Shown: positions 24,072 through 36,029, numbered from the stretch's first letter. The stretch: 64,000 nucleotides of DNA from Luzula sylvatica (GCA_946800325.1 OX326957.1:26259054-26323053), one strand, 5' to 3'. A program made the numbers and translations. Notes: generated by a model from the letters alone, not told the origin.

Positions 24072-24656
24072 CAATGTTACAGAAATCGCTAGGCGCTAGT
24101 CGGGCGGATGGGCACCGTCTAGCGCCTAGAGGGATTAATCGGGGATTAATCGGATCTAGGCGGATTTGTAATTTTACATAGTTTTTGTCATTTTTTTAAT
24201 TTTTATATATTATAATTTGTGATATAATTTTTTATACTAAAAATAATGTATATTGATTTATTTAAAACAACGTCCAAACAAATCATAACATGAAATCTAC
24301 ATATTGATTTATTTAAAACAACGTCCAAACAAATCATAACATGAAATCTACATATTAATTTATTTAAAACAACGTCCAAACAAATTATAACATGAAATCT
24401 ACAAAATAACATTAATACAAATTCAAATAAATCACAAAATAAAATTACTAAAAATAGAAATAAGAAAGGAAATGAGTTGTGGATCTTAAAAAAAAAACAA
24501 ATTGGCCTGGGCGGACCCAGGCGGAATTATGCGGGCCTAGGCGCTATTTAGGCGGACCTAGGCGGAATTCCGCCTAGGCTAAACGTGGGCATTTTCCCAA
24601 CGCCTAGCGCCTAGGCGCTGCCTAGGCGGCCGCCTAGACCGATTTTTACAACATTG
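24072..24656. mobile_element. hAT-type MITE with perfect 8-bp TSD
   Basis: 585 bp, starts CAATGTTACAGAAATCG and ends CGATTTTTACAACATTG, an imperfect inverted pair. Both sides carry GGTGTAAC (24064-24071 and 24657-24664). Subterminal sequence is rich in GGCGCTAG and CTAGGCGG palindromes. The 8-bp duplication and terminal CA...TG fit the hAT superfamily. It sits inside the LINE fragment and has no coding capacity. Confidence 0.92.
24245..24408. repeat. Three tandem units of about 57 bp
   Basis: ATTTATTTAAAACAACGTCC...ATGAAATCTAC is repeated three times nearly identically inside the MITE; it gives a repeating false frame on the minus strand. Confidence 0.9.
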
Positions 24657-24720
24657 GGTGTAACTTGCCTAGTCCTCCGTTAGATTTTGGTAAACATAAT
24701 GTTTCCCACTTAATTAGATT

Positions 24721-26181
24721 TTTGCCGACCTAGCGGTGCTAAAGTGCGCAATAGCGGATTTTTGAAGGCAAAAATTGCTATGTAACGTTTTGTTCCACTA
24801 CGACGATATAGCGGACTGCTATAGCTTGAAATGCACAAATATAACAGTTGTAGCGGTGCTATAATTTTTGTTTCTACTTTAATATGTGTTCTATATAACA
24901 TTTGATTATTTCATTTTCTTTTGATTTCAACTTCCATGAATAAATAGTTATTATTGTTCACTCAATTTATTGTTTCTGCTTAGTAAAATTGTATACTGAA
25001 CATTTAATTTATTTTATTTTGTTTTCATTTGTTATTTCCATGAACAATTAATTTCTCTTCAATAACTTTTCTATTTATACTAATTTCTTATGATTCTTTT
25101 TAAAATAAATTCAATTAATAACCAAATGAAAATTTTCTACTCCAAAACAAACTTTCTGGACAACATTTTTTTGTAATTAATGTACCTCATGCTTAATATT
25201 TATTTCTGACATTAATTTTTTTTGTAGTAATTTTGAGTGTCGACTCTTAGAAAGTAAAGTCAAAATATCATGGTTATGGACTAGTTATGTTATTTTGAAG
25301 TTTCGATAATTATATGGAGTTTTTAAGTATTAAGTGGACCCACTAATGAATTATGTATAATTTTTTTATGGTACATTTAATATTATTTTATTTTAAATCA
25401 TATTTGGATGCTAAATTATATGTATGCATCTTGTAGTCTTATAAAGATAATAGTTTTTATCAAAATTCACTGCGATGATGAAGCGGCGTTGTATCGCCCG
25501 ATTTACGCTAACCGCTAAATTAAACGTCAAAACGCTACGTGCCCGTACACGATATTTAAAACATTGGTAAATACACACCAAAAATGACAGAGAAAAAAAA
25601 GAAAAGAAAATGAAAACATTATTTGCAGAAAACATGGAGACTATTCCCTCTTAAAATTAAAACTAGTAATATTGATAATTAAAATAAATAAATTAAACTC
25701 AGTATTTGCCAATGAGTCCTGTGTTGTAGGGAAAAAAATGAAGAAAAAGCCCTTTGTTATTGACATTTTGATAATGAGGGAAGGGACTTTTTTGCAATAA
25801 TTCTTGATAATAAAGGGGTTTTTTTGTGAATTTCTCAATGATTAGGAATTTGAATTTGATTATGATAGTGATATTCATATTTCGAAAATATAAATTTAAA
25901 ATTACCTTGCTTATCATAATGGTTCGTTTTTCCTTGCCACGAACAATTGCACCTAATTTGAAAAAAGAATATACACAACTAAAGCAATCTCATATTTCAT
26001 CTCACATTTCAAAATAATTGTCAACGCAATTATCACACATTTTGGGAAAATACATCGATCACTTAAGAAATGCCGCCATAAATTTGTGTAAATAAAAAAA
26101 ATTGATAGAACAGAAGTGTGTATTTTATATGCCTTGAGAAAATTTTATTTTCCTTTGTCATGTATACTTGTTTTTATAAGT

Positions 26182-26196
<15 letters not shown>
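24721..26196. other. Intergenic, AT-rich
   Basis: Contains GCGGTGCTA-type phrases at 24730-24860 and 25470-25560 that may be the ends of another decayed non-autonomous element. No gene recognised. Confidence 0.35.

Positions 26197-26251
<55 letters not shown>
26197..26251. repeat. (AT)n microsatellite at the foldback edge
   Basis: An A-run then about 27 AT dinucleotides directly abutting the left end of the foldback element; it hides any target duplication. Confidence 0.95.
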
Positions 26252-26254
<3 letters not shown>

Positions 26255-28356
26255 AAAGGCACTAAAACTAATACCTTTTTGGCTGCTAAAGTGAACGAGT
26301 AGCAATAAAACTTCATTTTTGGCTGCTAAAAATAGAAAACGGCACTGAAACATTATTTTTGGCTGCTAAAAACATAAAACGGCACTAGAACTTACATTTT
26401 TGCAGCCGAAAATAGAAAACAGCACTGAAAATCATTATTTAGCAGCGAAAAACAGAAAAAGACACTAAAACTTCATCTTTGGCAGCGACAAAATGTAAAG
26501 GCACTAATACTTTATTTTCGGCAGCCAAACAATGTAAAGGCACTAAAACTTCATTTTTGGCAGCAAAAAACGAAAAGCGACTAAACTTCATCTTTTTGGC
26601 AACGATCCAGTATAAGCGCTTAATTTTTGGCCGCGAAAAATAAAAACGGCACTAAAACTTCATCTTTGGCAACAACCGAAAGTAAAGGATACTAAAGCCT
26701 AGTTTTTGGCAGCAAAACAGCGTAAACGGCACTAAAACTTTATCTTGGGCAATATCAAGTATAACTGGCAGCGAAAAATTGTAACTGCCTAAAACTTATT
26801 TTTTGGCAGCGAAAACGAAAAAGGCACTAATACTTCATTTATGGCAGAGGAACAAAAATAAACACTAAAACATATCTTTTGGCAGCGGTAACTGAAAAGG
26901 CACAAAAACTTTATCTTTGGCAGCAACCAGCTTTAAAGGGCACTAAAACATAAATTTTGGCAGCGAAAAACAAAAAATGGCACTAACTGCCTTTTTGCAG
27001 CAGGAACAAGAATGGCCACTGAAACTTGTCTTTGGCAGCTAGAAACAGAAAACGACACTAAAATTTTTTGTTTGGCAGCGACCGTTTCTAAACGGCACGA
27101 AAAATTCATCTTTACCAGCGAACCGTTGCAAACGGTACTAATACTTTACTTTGGTAGCGACAAAAAATGGCATTAAGCTTCCTTTTTGGCAGCGAAAGTA
27201 GGACATGACAATAAATTCATCTATGGCAGCGTAAACTGTAAAACGGCAATAAAGTAGAAGTATTAGTATATTTTTGTTTTTTGGCTACTAAAAAGAAGTT
27301 TTAGTGACATTTTTTCGCTGACGACAGTTTAGTGTCATTTTCTGCGTTAGCTGCAAATAAGGAGGTTTTAGTACGTATTTCGCTGCCAAAGTAAAGTATT
27401 CGTACCGTTTACAACGGGTTGCTGACAAAGATGACGTTTTTGTGCCATTTAAGAATGGTCGCTGCCAAAGAAAATATAATAGTGTCTTTTTCAGTTTCTT
27501 GCTGCTAAAAGATAAGTTTCAGTGCCTTTTTGTTTCGGCTGCCAAAAATAAAGTTTTAGTGCCTTTTACTTCACGTTGCTGCCAAATATGACGTTTTAGT
27601 GTTGTTTAAAAATAGTGGCTGCAAATGACGAAGTTTTAGTGGCATTTTCTCTTTCGGCTGCAATAATGAAGTTTTAGTTCCTTTTGGTTCATCGCTGCAA
27701 AGATGAAGTTTTAGTGCCATTTTCAGCAGGTGGTAGTTTCTCGCTGCCAAAAGACAAGTTTCAGTGCCTTTTCGTTTTCTGCTGCCAATAGGACATTATC
27801 GTGCCTTTTTATTTTTCGCTGCCAGAAAAATGTTTTAGTGCCGTTTACATCGGGTCGCTGCCGAATGTGATGTTTTTCGTGCCATTTTCGTATAGTTGCT
27901 GCCAAAGACAAAGTTTTGGAGCCGTGCCATTTTCGAATGTGATGTTTCTCGCTGCCAAAAGTTAAGTTTTAGTGCTTTTTATTTCGGCTGCCAATAAAAA
28001 GGTTTTAGTGCCGTTTTTATTTCGCTGCCAAAGTAATGTTTTAGTGCCTTTTTGTTTCGCTGCCAAAAGATAATGTATTAGTGCCTTTACGCTGTTTCGC
28101 TGCAAATGAAGCTTTAGTGACATTTACTTTTTGTCGCTGCCAAAGATGACTTTTGTGTTCTTTTTTATTTTTTGCTGCCGATAATTAAGTGTTTATACTG
28201 GATGGCTACCAAAAATGAAGTATAGTGGCTTTTCGTTTTTCGCTGCCAAAATATTGTTTTAGTGCCATTTACGTTGATTCGCTGCCAAAAACGAAGCTTT
28301 AGTGCCGTTTACTTTTTGTCGCTGGCAAAGATGAAGTTTTAGTGCCTTTTTCTATT
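26251..28356. mobile_element. 2.1-kb foldback made of about 53 short degenerate repeats
   Basis: The left arm (26251 to about 27250) is a run of about 26 units of the form GGCACTAAAACTTCATTTTTGGCAGCGAAAAA, period about 35-42 bp. The right arm (about 27290-28356) has about 27 units in reverse complement (TTTTAGTGCC...GCTGCCAAA). The arms match unit by unit: the odd phrase ATCCAGTATAA...CTTAATT occurs once in each arm at the mirrored place. The ends AATAAAAGGCACTAAAAC and its mirror near 28338-28356 form the termini. No open frame makes sense. It resembles foldback or CACTA-like elements with subterminal repeats, but I do not recognise the family. Confidence 0.85.
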
Positions 28357-28975
28357 GGGGTAATTTCTAGTATATCCTTGCTTAATATCGTAATAACAAA
28401 TTTATCCCTTTGAACCTGTAAATATCGTATTTGTCCCTTTTAAATACATTTATTAACAGATTAATACACTTTAATTTTTTCCTGTTAAATTTAACAGAAA
28501 ATCATGAATTTACAATTTTACCCTTTGCTGATATCCATGTCTTCTTGTATGTCGATCTCTCTATCTTTTCCCTCTCTCGTTCTCTCCCCATTAAGAGAAA
28601 CCATAGGCCAGTAAAGAAAATGAGGTGTCAAAAGAGATGCAACAATTTCTCGAGATAAATCATCGGATGAGAGGTTTGAGAAGAAGAAGTCGCTGAAAAT
28701 ATGAGCAAAGATGCCTTTATTTCTGAGTAGAAGAAGATGAATCCGAGAAGAATAGTCAAGCGACTTCTTGAAATAGATTATTGGAGAAATGAGAAGAAGA
28801 ATAGTCAAGTGAATCACTACCAAGGAAATGCTCAGATTGGCGATCTGAGGAAAAAAAGTCACCTGATGCTAGCTTAATTGGGGATTAATTATGCTAAATT
28901 AAGAATAATTACAGTTAAATTAAACCCAATTGTAAATTATGTAAACTCTTCAATTGAGATTCAAAACTTAAAACT
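28357..28975. other. Intergenic
   Basis: AT-rich, with a phrase of the TTATCCCTTT type. The 114-codon minus frame at 28518-28862 shows no domain and I do not call it a gene. Confidence 0.3.
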
Positions 28976-28978
28976 AAA

Positions 28979-29490
28979 ATGAGAGTGGGAGAAATGGGTG
29001 AGGAAGACATGATCGCAGAGAAACAACAATTATATAATCTGAAACATAAAATTTACCTCACGAAGATGGCTCTGGCTGAGAGTGAAACAAGGCAACAATC
29101 ATTCTTTCAGGAGAAGACTTCCTTCGGCCACATCTTATCAGAAACTTCGGATTTCGAGAAATCAGTTGAAACAGAGACCGAATCTCGATCTCATAATAGC
29201 AATCCTCCAGTTTACTCGGATGCCTCCAGATCAGAATCAAAGCGATCCTCAGAAGCACTAAAAAACGAAGAAAATTACATTGATTGAACTGGCAAAAAAA
29301 TATCTTCGCCCAAACGAGAATAGCAGAATCAAAGCCTAATCACACAATTCTGAAATAGATAATTCAGATCCTATATTTACCTTTTGGAAGATTGAGAGAA
29401 TCGGGGAACCAAAAATGGCTATGGCTAGTTAGAGAACTGAGAAAGAAACAAAGAAAGGATGACTTTATATAGGAGAGGAGAGTCAAGAAG
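28979..29490 (-). other. Possible remnant of a minus-strand transcription unit
   Basis: The minus strand has CCTATATAAAG near 29470, then a CTTTCTTTGTTTC leader and a donor-like AAAAGGTAAATA near 29380, as at a plant promoter with a first exon. The following sequence down to 28979 has a 66-codon minus frame and, opposite, a 102-codon plus frame (28979-29287) that is Glu/Ser-rich. Neither is recognised. Confidence 0.2.
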
Positions 29491-29589
29491 AATTCACGAT
29501 TAATATAAAAGAAGAAGCATGGGCCTTCAGGCCCAACATTAACAATAATTTAGGTGGATAATACACATATCAACTTGAATAATAAAGGG

Positions 29590-29830
29590 GATTTACATAT
29601 TTAGCCTTTCTTAAACTTAAAATTACATATTTACCTTTCTTAAAATTAAAATATCATATTTATCCTTCATAAATCTAAAATATCATATTTACTCAAAAAT
29701 TTATAACCATCCAATTTCTCCGTTAAAATTAACGGTCAACATTTAAAATTACTATTTTACATATTTACCCTTATAAAATCCAAAATATCATATTTATCCT
29801 TTTAACAATAAAAATATCATATTTACCCGA
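29590..29830. repeat. Degenerate tandem repeat, about 35 bp
   Basis: About seven loose copies of AAAATATCATATTTATCCTT with varied spacing. Confidence 0.65.
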
Positions 29831-31150
29831 AAACTATAACAATGTAATCTCATTGATAACAATATTAATGTAAAAAATACATCAATAAAATTCCAAAAGA
29901 TATAATCAAACAATATAATCATATCTACCAAACTCAAATGACAAAAATAAAAATATAAAAAATATAGTTTCATAGCAAAAATATAATCATAACTAAAAAT
30001 ATTATTAAAAGTATAAACAAATAAAATTATAAACAATAAGAACAAATTTGATACTGCTGAGAAAGGCTAGTTTGGCTTCGTTGTGATTTTGTGTTTTTAT
30101 TATTTTTTTTTTGATTAGTGAAGCGTTTTGGATTATTAACACATTTTTTTGTGTGTGCCCAATAGCAAATGAATATAAAAATGTGTTTCCTATATTTTTA
30201 CGTAAATTTTGTGATACATATTTCAAAATACATTTATATTAAACAAAAATATATTGGAAGGAATCCAAGAAAAATAAGTTTGCCCTCGTATAGTATGACG
30301 ATACTAAAAATGATATATTATCACCAAAAACATTACATCCGCACCGATCACGCGAAAACATAGTACATTGATATTCAGAACAATTTTATGAGCCAAGAAA
30401 ACTATATCATTCCGTTAAAATTTGTATCAACCTGTTTTTAAATGATTCACGGCTTTAGTTTAAAGACAAAACAAAAAATTAGTAATTAGATGCTAGACAA
30501 AGCAAGCAAATTGGTATCTCAAATTGAAGTTTTTTGTTATCATTAAATTATATGATCGAATAGACGGGAGTAAAAACAAGAAACGCACACCAAATGGGGG
30601 AGAACTGTGGCAAATAAAAAAAATCATACGAACTCCCCCTAAACACGAAAAAGATTTTATTATTATTTCGGGACCTGTCATGCAAGCTCACTCAATATGC
30701 GAAAAGTTTTGTTTACACGAGATTCATATGTACGATAAATAGAGGCGCGTGAGTAGTTTGAACATGCTAACATCATCATTCTTCTTAGCGATTTGTAAAG
30801 TAGTTTTACTGTTTTAATTTTTTACTTTCAATATAATTTGCTGGAGTATTTATGTACCGATTAGAAGTTATGCTCAATGTTAGTTCTGCAGAAAATTCAG
30901 CAATCAATCTCACATGATTTCGCCGAATTGAGAAAGCAACCTGCAGAGAAGTCGTGTTCGTGTCAAATGAAATGTCTACACTACATTACACCATTCCAAA
31001 TGATATTTGTTCAATGCTAAGTTACAGAATTACTATACCGATCATCTAATTTGTAGTAACTCATTTCTCACCAATTGAAGTGAACGATTGAAATATAAAT
31101 GAACACACAAAAGAGCGATGAACTGACAAATAAATTAGGAATGATTGAAA
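29831..31150. other. Intergenic, AT-rich
   Basis: No gene or clear element seen; frames up to 83 codons lack any domain. Confidence 0.4.
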
Positions 31151-31159
31151 TTTATTCGT

Positions 31160-31600
31160 ATACCGAACCGAACCGGTCGAATTCGGTTTAATCGGTTCGG
31201 TTTTTCGGTTTATTTGGTTCGGTTCGGTTTAAAAAATGGTATTGTTCGGTTTATTCGGTTCGGTTCGGTTTTGATGTGATGAAAACCGATCAAACCGAAC
31301 CGACCGAATAACATCTCATTTTTCATAATTTTTAATATAATAATGTTAAAATAATATAAATTTTTTATAAAATAATATAATTATATTTTATAATATGTAT
31401 TTATATTGTTTGATAAATAAAAAATATTTTTTCAATAAATTTATTATTTTAAAGTTATAATATTTTTTATTCGGTTCGGTTTTTAATCGGTTCGAAAGGT
31501 AAAATGGTTTGGCCTTATTCGGTTTGAATTTAGTTCGGTTTGGTTTAAATTGGTTTGGTCTTATTCGGTTCGGTTTGAACCGACCGAATGAAGACCCTTA
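31160..31600. repeat. CGGTT-rich element with inverted ends
   Basis: Runs of TTCGGTTCGGTTT at 31190-31270 and 31470-31580, with complementary ACCGAACCGAACCGG at 31160 and AACCGACCGAATG at the right end. A common form of plant non-autonomous repeat; the target duplication was not resolved. Confidence 0.55.
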
Positions 31601-32006
31601 AATTCGAATACATGGGTTGAATGGTTGAGATGGGTGAAGTGTGGATCGTTAGTTGGTGAAAATATGGAGGTTTGGATTTGATATTTAATAGCAATCTTTA
31701 GGGGAATGAAATAAGAAAGTTTGCTAATAGTGATAAACATTGACCTAGCAAAATTACTAATTTAAACTTTTCAAATTTTACTATTTTTTATTGCTTTTCG
31801 TAGTCAAGTGAAGTATTTTTTATTACGGAAATGAATTTTACTCCCCTCCCATACCATAAATCACAATTCTAACAACTCAACTTCTAATAGTTCTCTAAAT
31901 AAACATGATTTCATATATTAATTGCCCAACACAATAATTAGAAGAGAGGAAAATACTAGTAAAAGTACGAAACAAACAATCACACCAAATCCTTTTTCAT
32001 GAAATT

Positions 32007-33445
32007 TCAGCGACGCCGCTTTCTTTCGTCGCCCTCTTCCTCATCCGAGTCGTCTTTCTCTCTAAATTTAGAGTTTTTCTCCTGTAAATATTAATAAATA
32101 AATAAATATATAAAACATATTATCTTCGAAACTATAGTACGAGTAAATAAATGCATTACCTGCTTCGGGTCATGGTCCGAATTTCTCCTTTCATCATCTC
32201 GGAAACGTTTCTTATGATAATCTGTTTGTAATTTCACTTTTTCAGAATAATTTTGTACAAGTATGATATTTTGAGAATTTACAGGGGTACATATGAAATT
32301 GTTCATTTAGTAATATAGTATTTTACCTCCTCGCCCTTGCCTATTGCCACCATAGTCCCGATCCCTTCCGTCTGCACAAACAGTAACAAAAATATTTCAA
32401 AACATAATCACGAGTCCTTAAACCCTAAACCCTAAAACTCGCAGTATAGTTTTATTGAACTTACACTGAGGCTGGAAAGCATTATTGAGGGAGCCACCAC
32501 CATAATCGACGAGTTCTCTCTGTTGTTCCAACTCTTTCTGTACCAGCTTTCCGTACCCGCCTCTTCCAGGGTCGTAATCGGTACGGTACTCGTCTCGTAC
32601 CTGTCCCCCGCTCCGTCCACGTCCCCACTGACGCCCTTCTTCAAATCCCCAGTCGAAATCCACTCGTACCGGCCGATCATCCAGCATCGTACCGCTTATG
32701 TACTTCACTGAATCCGCCGCATCCTCCCTCGAATAGAACCTATAATAAAAGCATGTGAATAAATAAGGGGTATTTATGATATTTCTAGGTTTTGTAGGGG
32801 CCCGAGTGAAATTGCGTCAATATAAAATATAAAAATAATGAAATGAACTTACAGAACGAAGCAGAATCCACAAGGAGTTTTGCTGGTTTTGTCGAGACCC
32901 ATTATGATTTTCTTTATCTCTCCTGCTCTGGAAAATAGCTCGTACACCTGGTTTTGGAGGGGTATATATGACATTTTGAGATCTTTCAGGGTATGCATGA
33001 AATTAAGCAATTAGAAGTGAGATTGTACGAACCTGTTCCTCTGTGGTGTAGAACGACATGTTGCCAATGTATAGAGTAGTCGAAGCTTGAAGTGCCTGCT
33101 CATACTCCTCTTGCGTACCAGGAAATCTTCTGTCTCGGTACGCTGAAAGCTTCTTTGGATCCTACACAATCACTCAAAAATTAAAACGATGGAAAATTAT
33201 TTAGTTTGATTTGTTCAATTGATGCACAATCCACGAAATTCAAAGAAGTTTAACGGATAAATTTACAAACTGGCATGGAGCTGAGTTTCTCCACTATAGT
33301 GAACTAATTCTTCAATCCAGTAAATAAATAACTTGTAAGTAAGCAAAAAATCAATATAAATGCGCGTAAAAATCAACCAAATAATTAGGTTTTATATATT
33401 ACGACTACAAAATGTAAAAGAACTCGCCTTGAACAGAGAAGCCAT
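32007..33445 (-). CDS. CBP20: Nuclear cap-binding protein subunit 2 (CBP20), 7 exons
   Basis: Exons 33428-33445, 33033-33161, 32853-32947, 32465-32739, 32327-32371, 32160-32221 and 32007-32081 give 232 residues. CBP20 pairs with CBP80/ABH1 in the nuclear cap-binding complex, which binds m7G caps and acts in splicing and miRNA processing. Visible: start MASLFKD; cap-stacking tyrosines at 14 (SAYRDRRF) and 37; RRM with RNP2 LYIGNM (36-41) and RNP1 CGFCFVLF (75-82); the family-invariant [25 protein letters not shown] and [11 protein letters not shown]; a plant-type basic/acidic tail with NLS-like KKRFR and ending RKRRR. Intron 1 starts GC, not GT (AAG|GCGAGT). Several introns carry the GGGGTAT phrase. 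It is head-to-head with the FYVE-SYLF gene. Confidence 0.95.
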
Positions 33446-33690
33446 TGAAGCGGGGTTTCCGTCAATCCAAAATCTAGGTTTTGGAGGTCACAGTCACACA
33501 GGAAGAACACAGCAAAAAAGAAAAGCTTAACGGGTCGGATCCAATCAATAAACGGATTCCGATCATAATAAGGTTTTAATTCGGTTCGATTAATCCTTGT
33601 GGCATAACTCTTGCATAATATTAGTAGCGGGTTATAATTTTCAGTAATGACCCGCAACACATAATACTACACGGTTATATTTGGTGTTGT
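33446..33690. promoter_or_regulatory. Shared (bidirectional) promoter region
   Basis: About 245 bp separate the CBP20 start codon (minus) from the first leader-like sequence of the FYVE-SYLF gene (plus). Both genes must take their core promoters from here or from each other's leaders. No clear TATA box on either side. Confidence 0.5.
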
Positions 33691-33850
33691 GTTTTGCTTA
33701 CTTTGCCCACGAAGAGAGAATGCTTATCTCGCCAAACAACAAAAGGATTTCGTGCGGACTAGCCAAAACTTTTTTTTGCTTGTGCATCTCGCGCTTTCTC
33801 TCCACGATCGCCCATCGATTCTCTCAGTTAATTTTCATTCTAAATACAAG

Positions 33851-34281
33851 GTAATTCGTTTGTTTTATTTTGTTTGATCCATTTTAGCAGTTCTAGGGTT
33901 TTTGATTTTTGGAAATATCGAAATTATGCAATTGATTATCAAAATCGTGGACTGATTCAAGTACTGAGAGTAAAATTGTAAACTTTTGAGCATATGAGTA
34001 GTAAATCAGTTCATCGTGGATGAATTTATGATGATTTTGTATTTTCAGTGGCATCAGTAGAAGGCAATTTAAAAATTGACTAGGTTTTATGGCTTGCTAT
34101 ACTTGTTTGCTAGCAAATTTGTTTATTGTATTTATAGGAAATCAATTACAGCATCTCTTTTCACTTAATTATTATGCTCTTCTTTGAAATCTACTTAAAT
34201 CGGTAAAGAAGTTTTCACTTGAACCATTATTGTGAAATAGATAGTTTTTAATAAAGATAACACTTTTTCATTTGTTAACAG
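33851..34281 (+). other. 5' UTR intron of the FYVE-SYLF gene
   Basis: ACAAG|GTAATT donor at 33851 and TTTGTTAACAG acceptor ending at 34281. The start codon ATG follows the acceptor directly. Confidence 0.7.
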
Positions 34282-35814
34282 ATGGGATCATCAAAAGATA
34301 TAATCTCATACGATTCTCTCTCTAACATCACAAACCAAAATTTCCAACCAAATCAATGGGCTCCGCAACAAATCCTAAACAACGTTTATCCGACCATCGA
34401 AAAGTACAATTACGATTCTTCAGAAGAAGAACAAGCAGAAGAACCCGAACCGAATTGGGTTTCGCTGAACCCAAATCAAATCAAGAAACAACCAGACGTG
34501 AATTTGCGAAACGTAATATTGGGTCTAATCGCAATAATCACTGGCCGAAGCAAGAATATCGATGCTTCAAAATTCGCTCAAAAATCAGAAAATTCAAGCA
34601 TTTCCTTTCTCGGCTCCACCACAAACGGAGACTCGTTTCTTCTCCCTTCGGTCTACTTGCCAAGCGCACCGCCATTACTCGAATCGCAAGTAAACCACGG
34701 CATGTACAAATCGGTCCTCGAAGCGGAGCCGCCAGACTGGCTTCCAGACAGCTGTACGAGTGGATGCATGCAGTGTAATTCCCAATTCGCCCCTATAACA
34801 CGAACGAGACACCACTGCAGGTTCTGCGGTGGCGTGTTCTGTAATTCCTGCACCAAAGGGAGGTGTTTGTTGCCAGTCAAATTCAGAGAGAGAAACCCGC
34901 AACGGGTCTGCGACGCGTGTTACGAGAAATTGGACCCGGTTCAGAGCTTGCTCGTCAATTCGGTGAGCAATGCGAGCCAGACCGCTAAGCATGACGTCTT
35001 GGATTGGACTTGTAAACGAGGCTGGTTGAATTTACCTCTCGGGTTGAAAATGGAGGACGAGATTTACAAAGCCGCTAATATCCTCAGGAATTACACACAG
35101 GTTTTTAATTTTTATTTTTACTTTTATTTTTATATATGATACTTCATAATTTTTTTAAAAAATAGGTGTCGAGATTGAATCCAGAGAAATCGATTCCTCA
35201 AGCGGTACTGAACGGTGCGAGTGGGCTTGCAGTACTCACAGTGGGGAAAATCGGTGCTATTCTAACTTACAAAATCGGTACCGGTTTGGTAATCGCGAAA
35301 AAACCAAACGGTACCTGGTCCGCACCGTCATCCATTCTCTCTCTCGGTTTGGGCTGGGGAGCACAGATTGGTGGGGAGTTAATGGATTTCATATTGGTTC
35401 TACACGGTGACGAGGCGGTGAAGACTTTTACGAGTCACATGCATTTCTCTCTCGGTGCGGGATTGAGCGCTGCGGCTGGACCGATCGGTAGAGTTTTGGA
35501 GGCCGATATTCGAGCTGGCGATAAAGGGTCGGGTTTCTGCTATACTTACAGCTGTAGCAAAGGTACATAAAATATATTTTTTAATATTATTATTATTATT
35601 TTTTGGAATTTAGGGTTTGTATTGAATGGAATTAGGGGCGTTTGTTGGGGTGTCGTTGGAGGGGAATGTAGTGGTGACTAGAATGGATGCGAATTTGAAG
35701 TTTTACGGAGACCCGTATCTTACTACGAATGATATTCTTTTGGGGAATGTCGAGAGGCCGCGAGCCGCGGCGCCTCTGTATTCTGCGCTGGATGATCTCT
35801 ACTCTAGGATTTGA
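34282..35814 (+). CDS. FYVE zinc-finger plus SYLF (Ysc84) domain protein, 3 exons
   Basis: Exons 34282-35100, 35166-35562 and 35636-35814 give 464 residues. The N-terminal 150 residues are low complexity, with an acidic run at 46-57. The FYVE domain is at 151-205: WLPD (152-155), zinc ligands Cys162/165, 179/182, 187/190, 200/203 and the RTRHHCRFCGG core that binds phosphatidylinositol 3-phosphate. The SYLF domain (about 240-450; NGASGLAVLTVGKIG, GGELMDFILVL, YSCSKGAFVGVSLEG) binds lipid and, in yeast Ysc84, actin. Such plant proteins are expected on endosomal membranes. In intron 2 an earlier AG in the same stretch is not used: only the acceptor at 35634-35635 restores SKGAFVGVS. The last 70 bp of this gene recur at 37915-37965. 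Confidence 0.93.
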
Positions 35815-36029
35815 GATTTGTTATTATTATGGGGTTGTGTTTGCAAAGTTGTGTTGTAAATATTTTTAAAGTGTTTTTAGTAAGTTTTATGATGTGATTG
35901 AGAAATTATTAAAAAAATGTTACTTAAGAATGTGGTTTATATTAACATTATAGCAAAGTAAAATTGTCATGTTTATCTACAATGATGTAATCATATGGAT
36001 AACGTTCATGTCCAAATTATGTATATTTA

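Larger units (their letters stand above)
23240..24720 (-). pseudogene. LINE ORF2 C-terminal fragment, interrupted
   Basis: On the minus strand, from 24720 down: KWETLCLPKSNGGLGKLH (the conserved WxxLCxPKxxGGLG of plant LINE reverse transcriptases), then a hAT MITE insertion, then NIWTKYMRLLYG. The frame at 23617-23850 follows with the zinc-binding RVT region (WQKEVWSTRSALKVRVFVW), and CxxC...H...C spacing lies just beyond. Stops and frame changes make it dead. Removing the insert (24072-24656) and one TSD restores the alignment of the two halves. Confidence 0.8.

Noticed and set aside
24687..25571. TTGGTAAA at both ends of an 870-bp stretch, suggesting a second hAT element
   Set aside because: The left copy lies in coding sequence of the LINE fragment (KWETLCLP) and the termini do not match each other well; probably chance.
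27723..27911. 62-residue frame in the foldback
   Set aside because: A periodic reading of the short repeat unit; no evidence of coding.
28979..29287. 102-residue Glu/Ser-rich plus-strand frame
   Set aside because: No domain, no promoter on that strand, and the surrounding signals suggest transcription, if any, from the minus strand.
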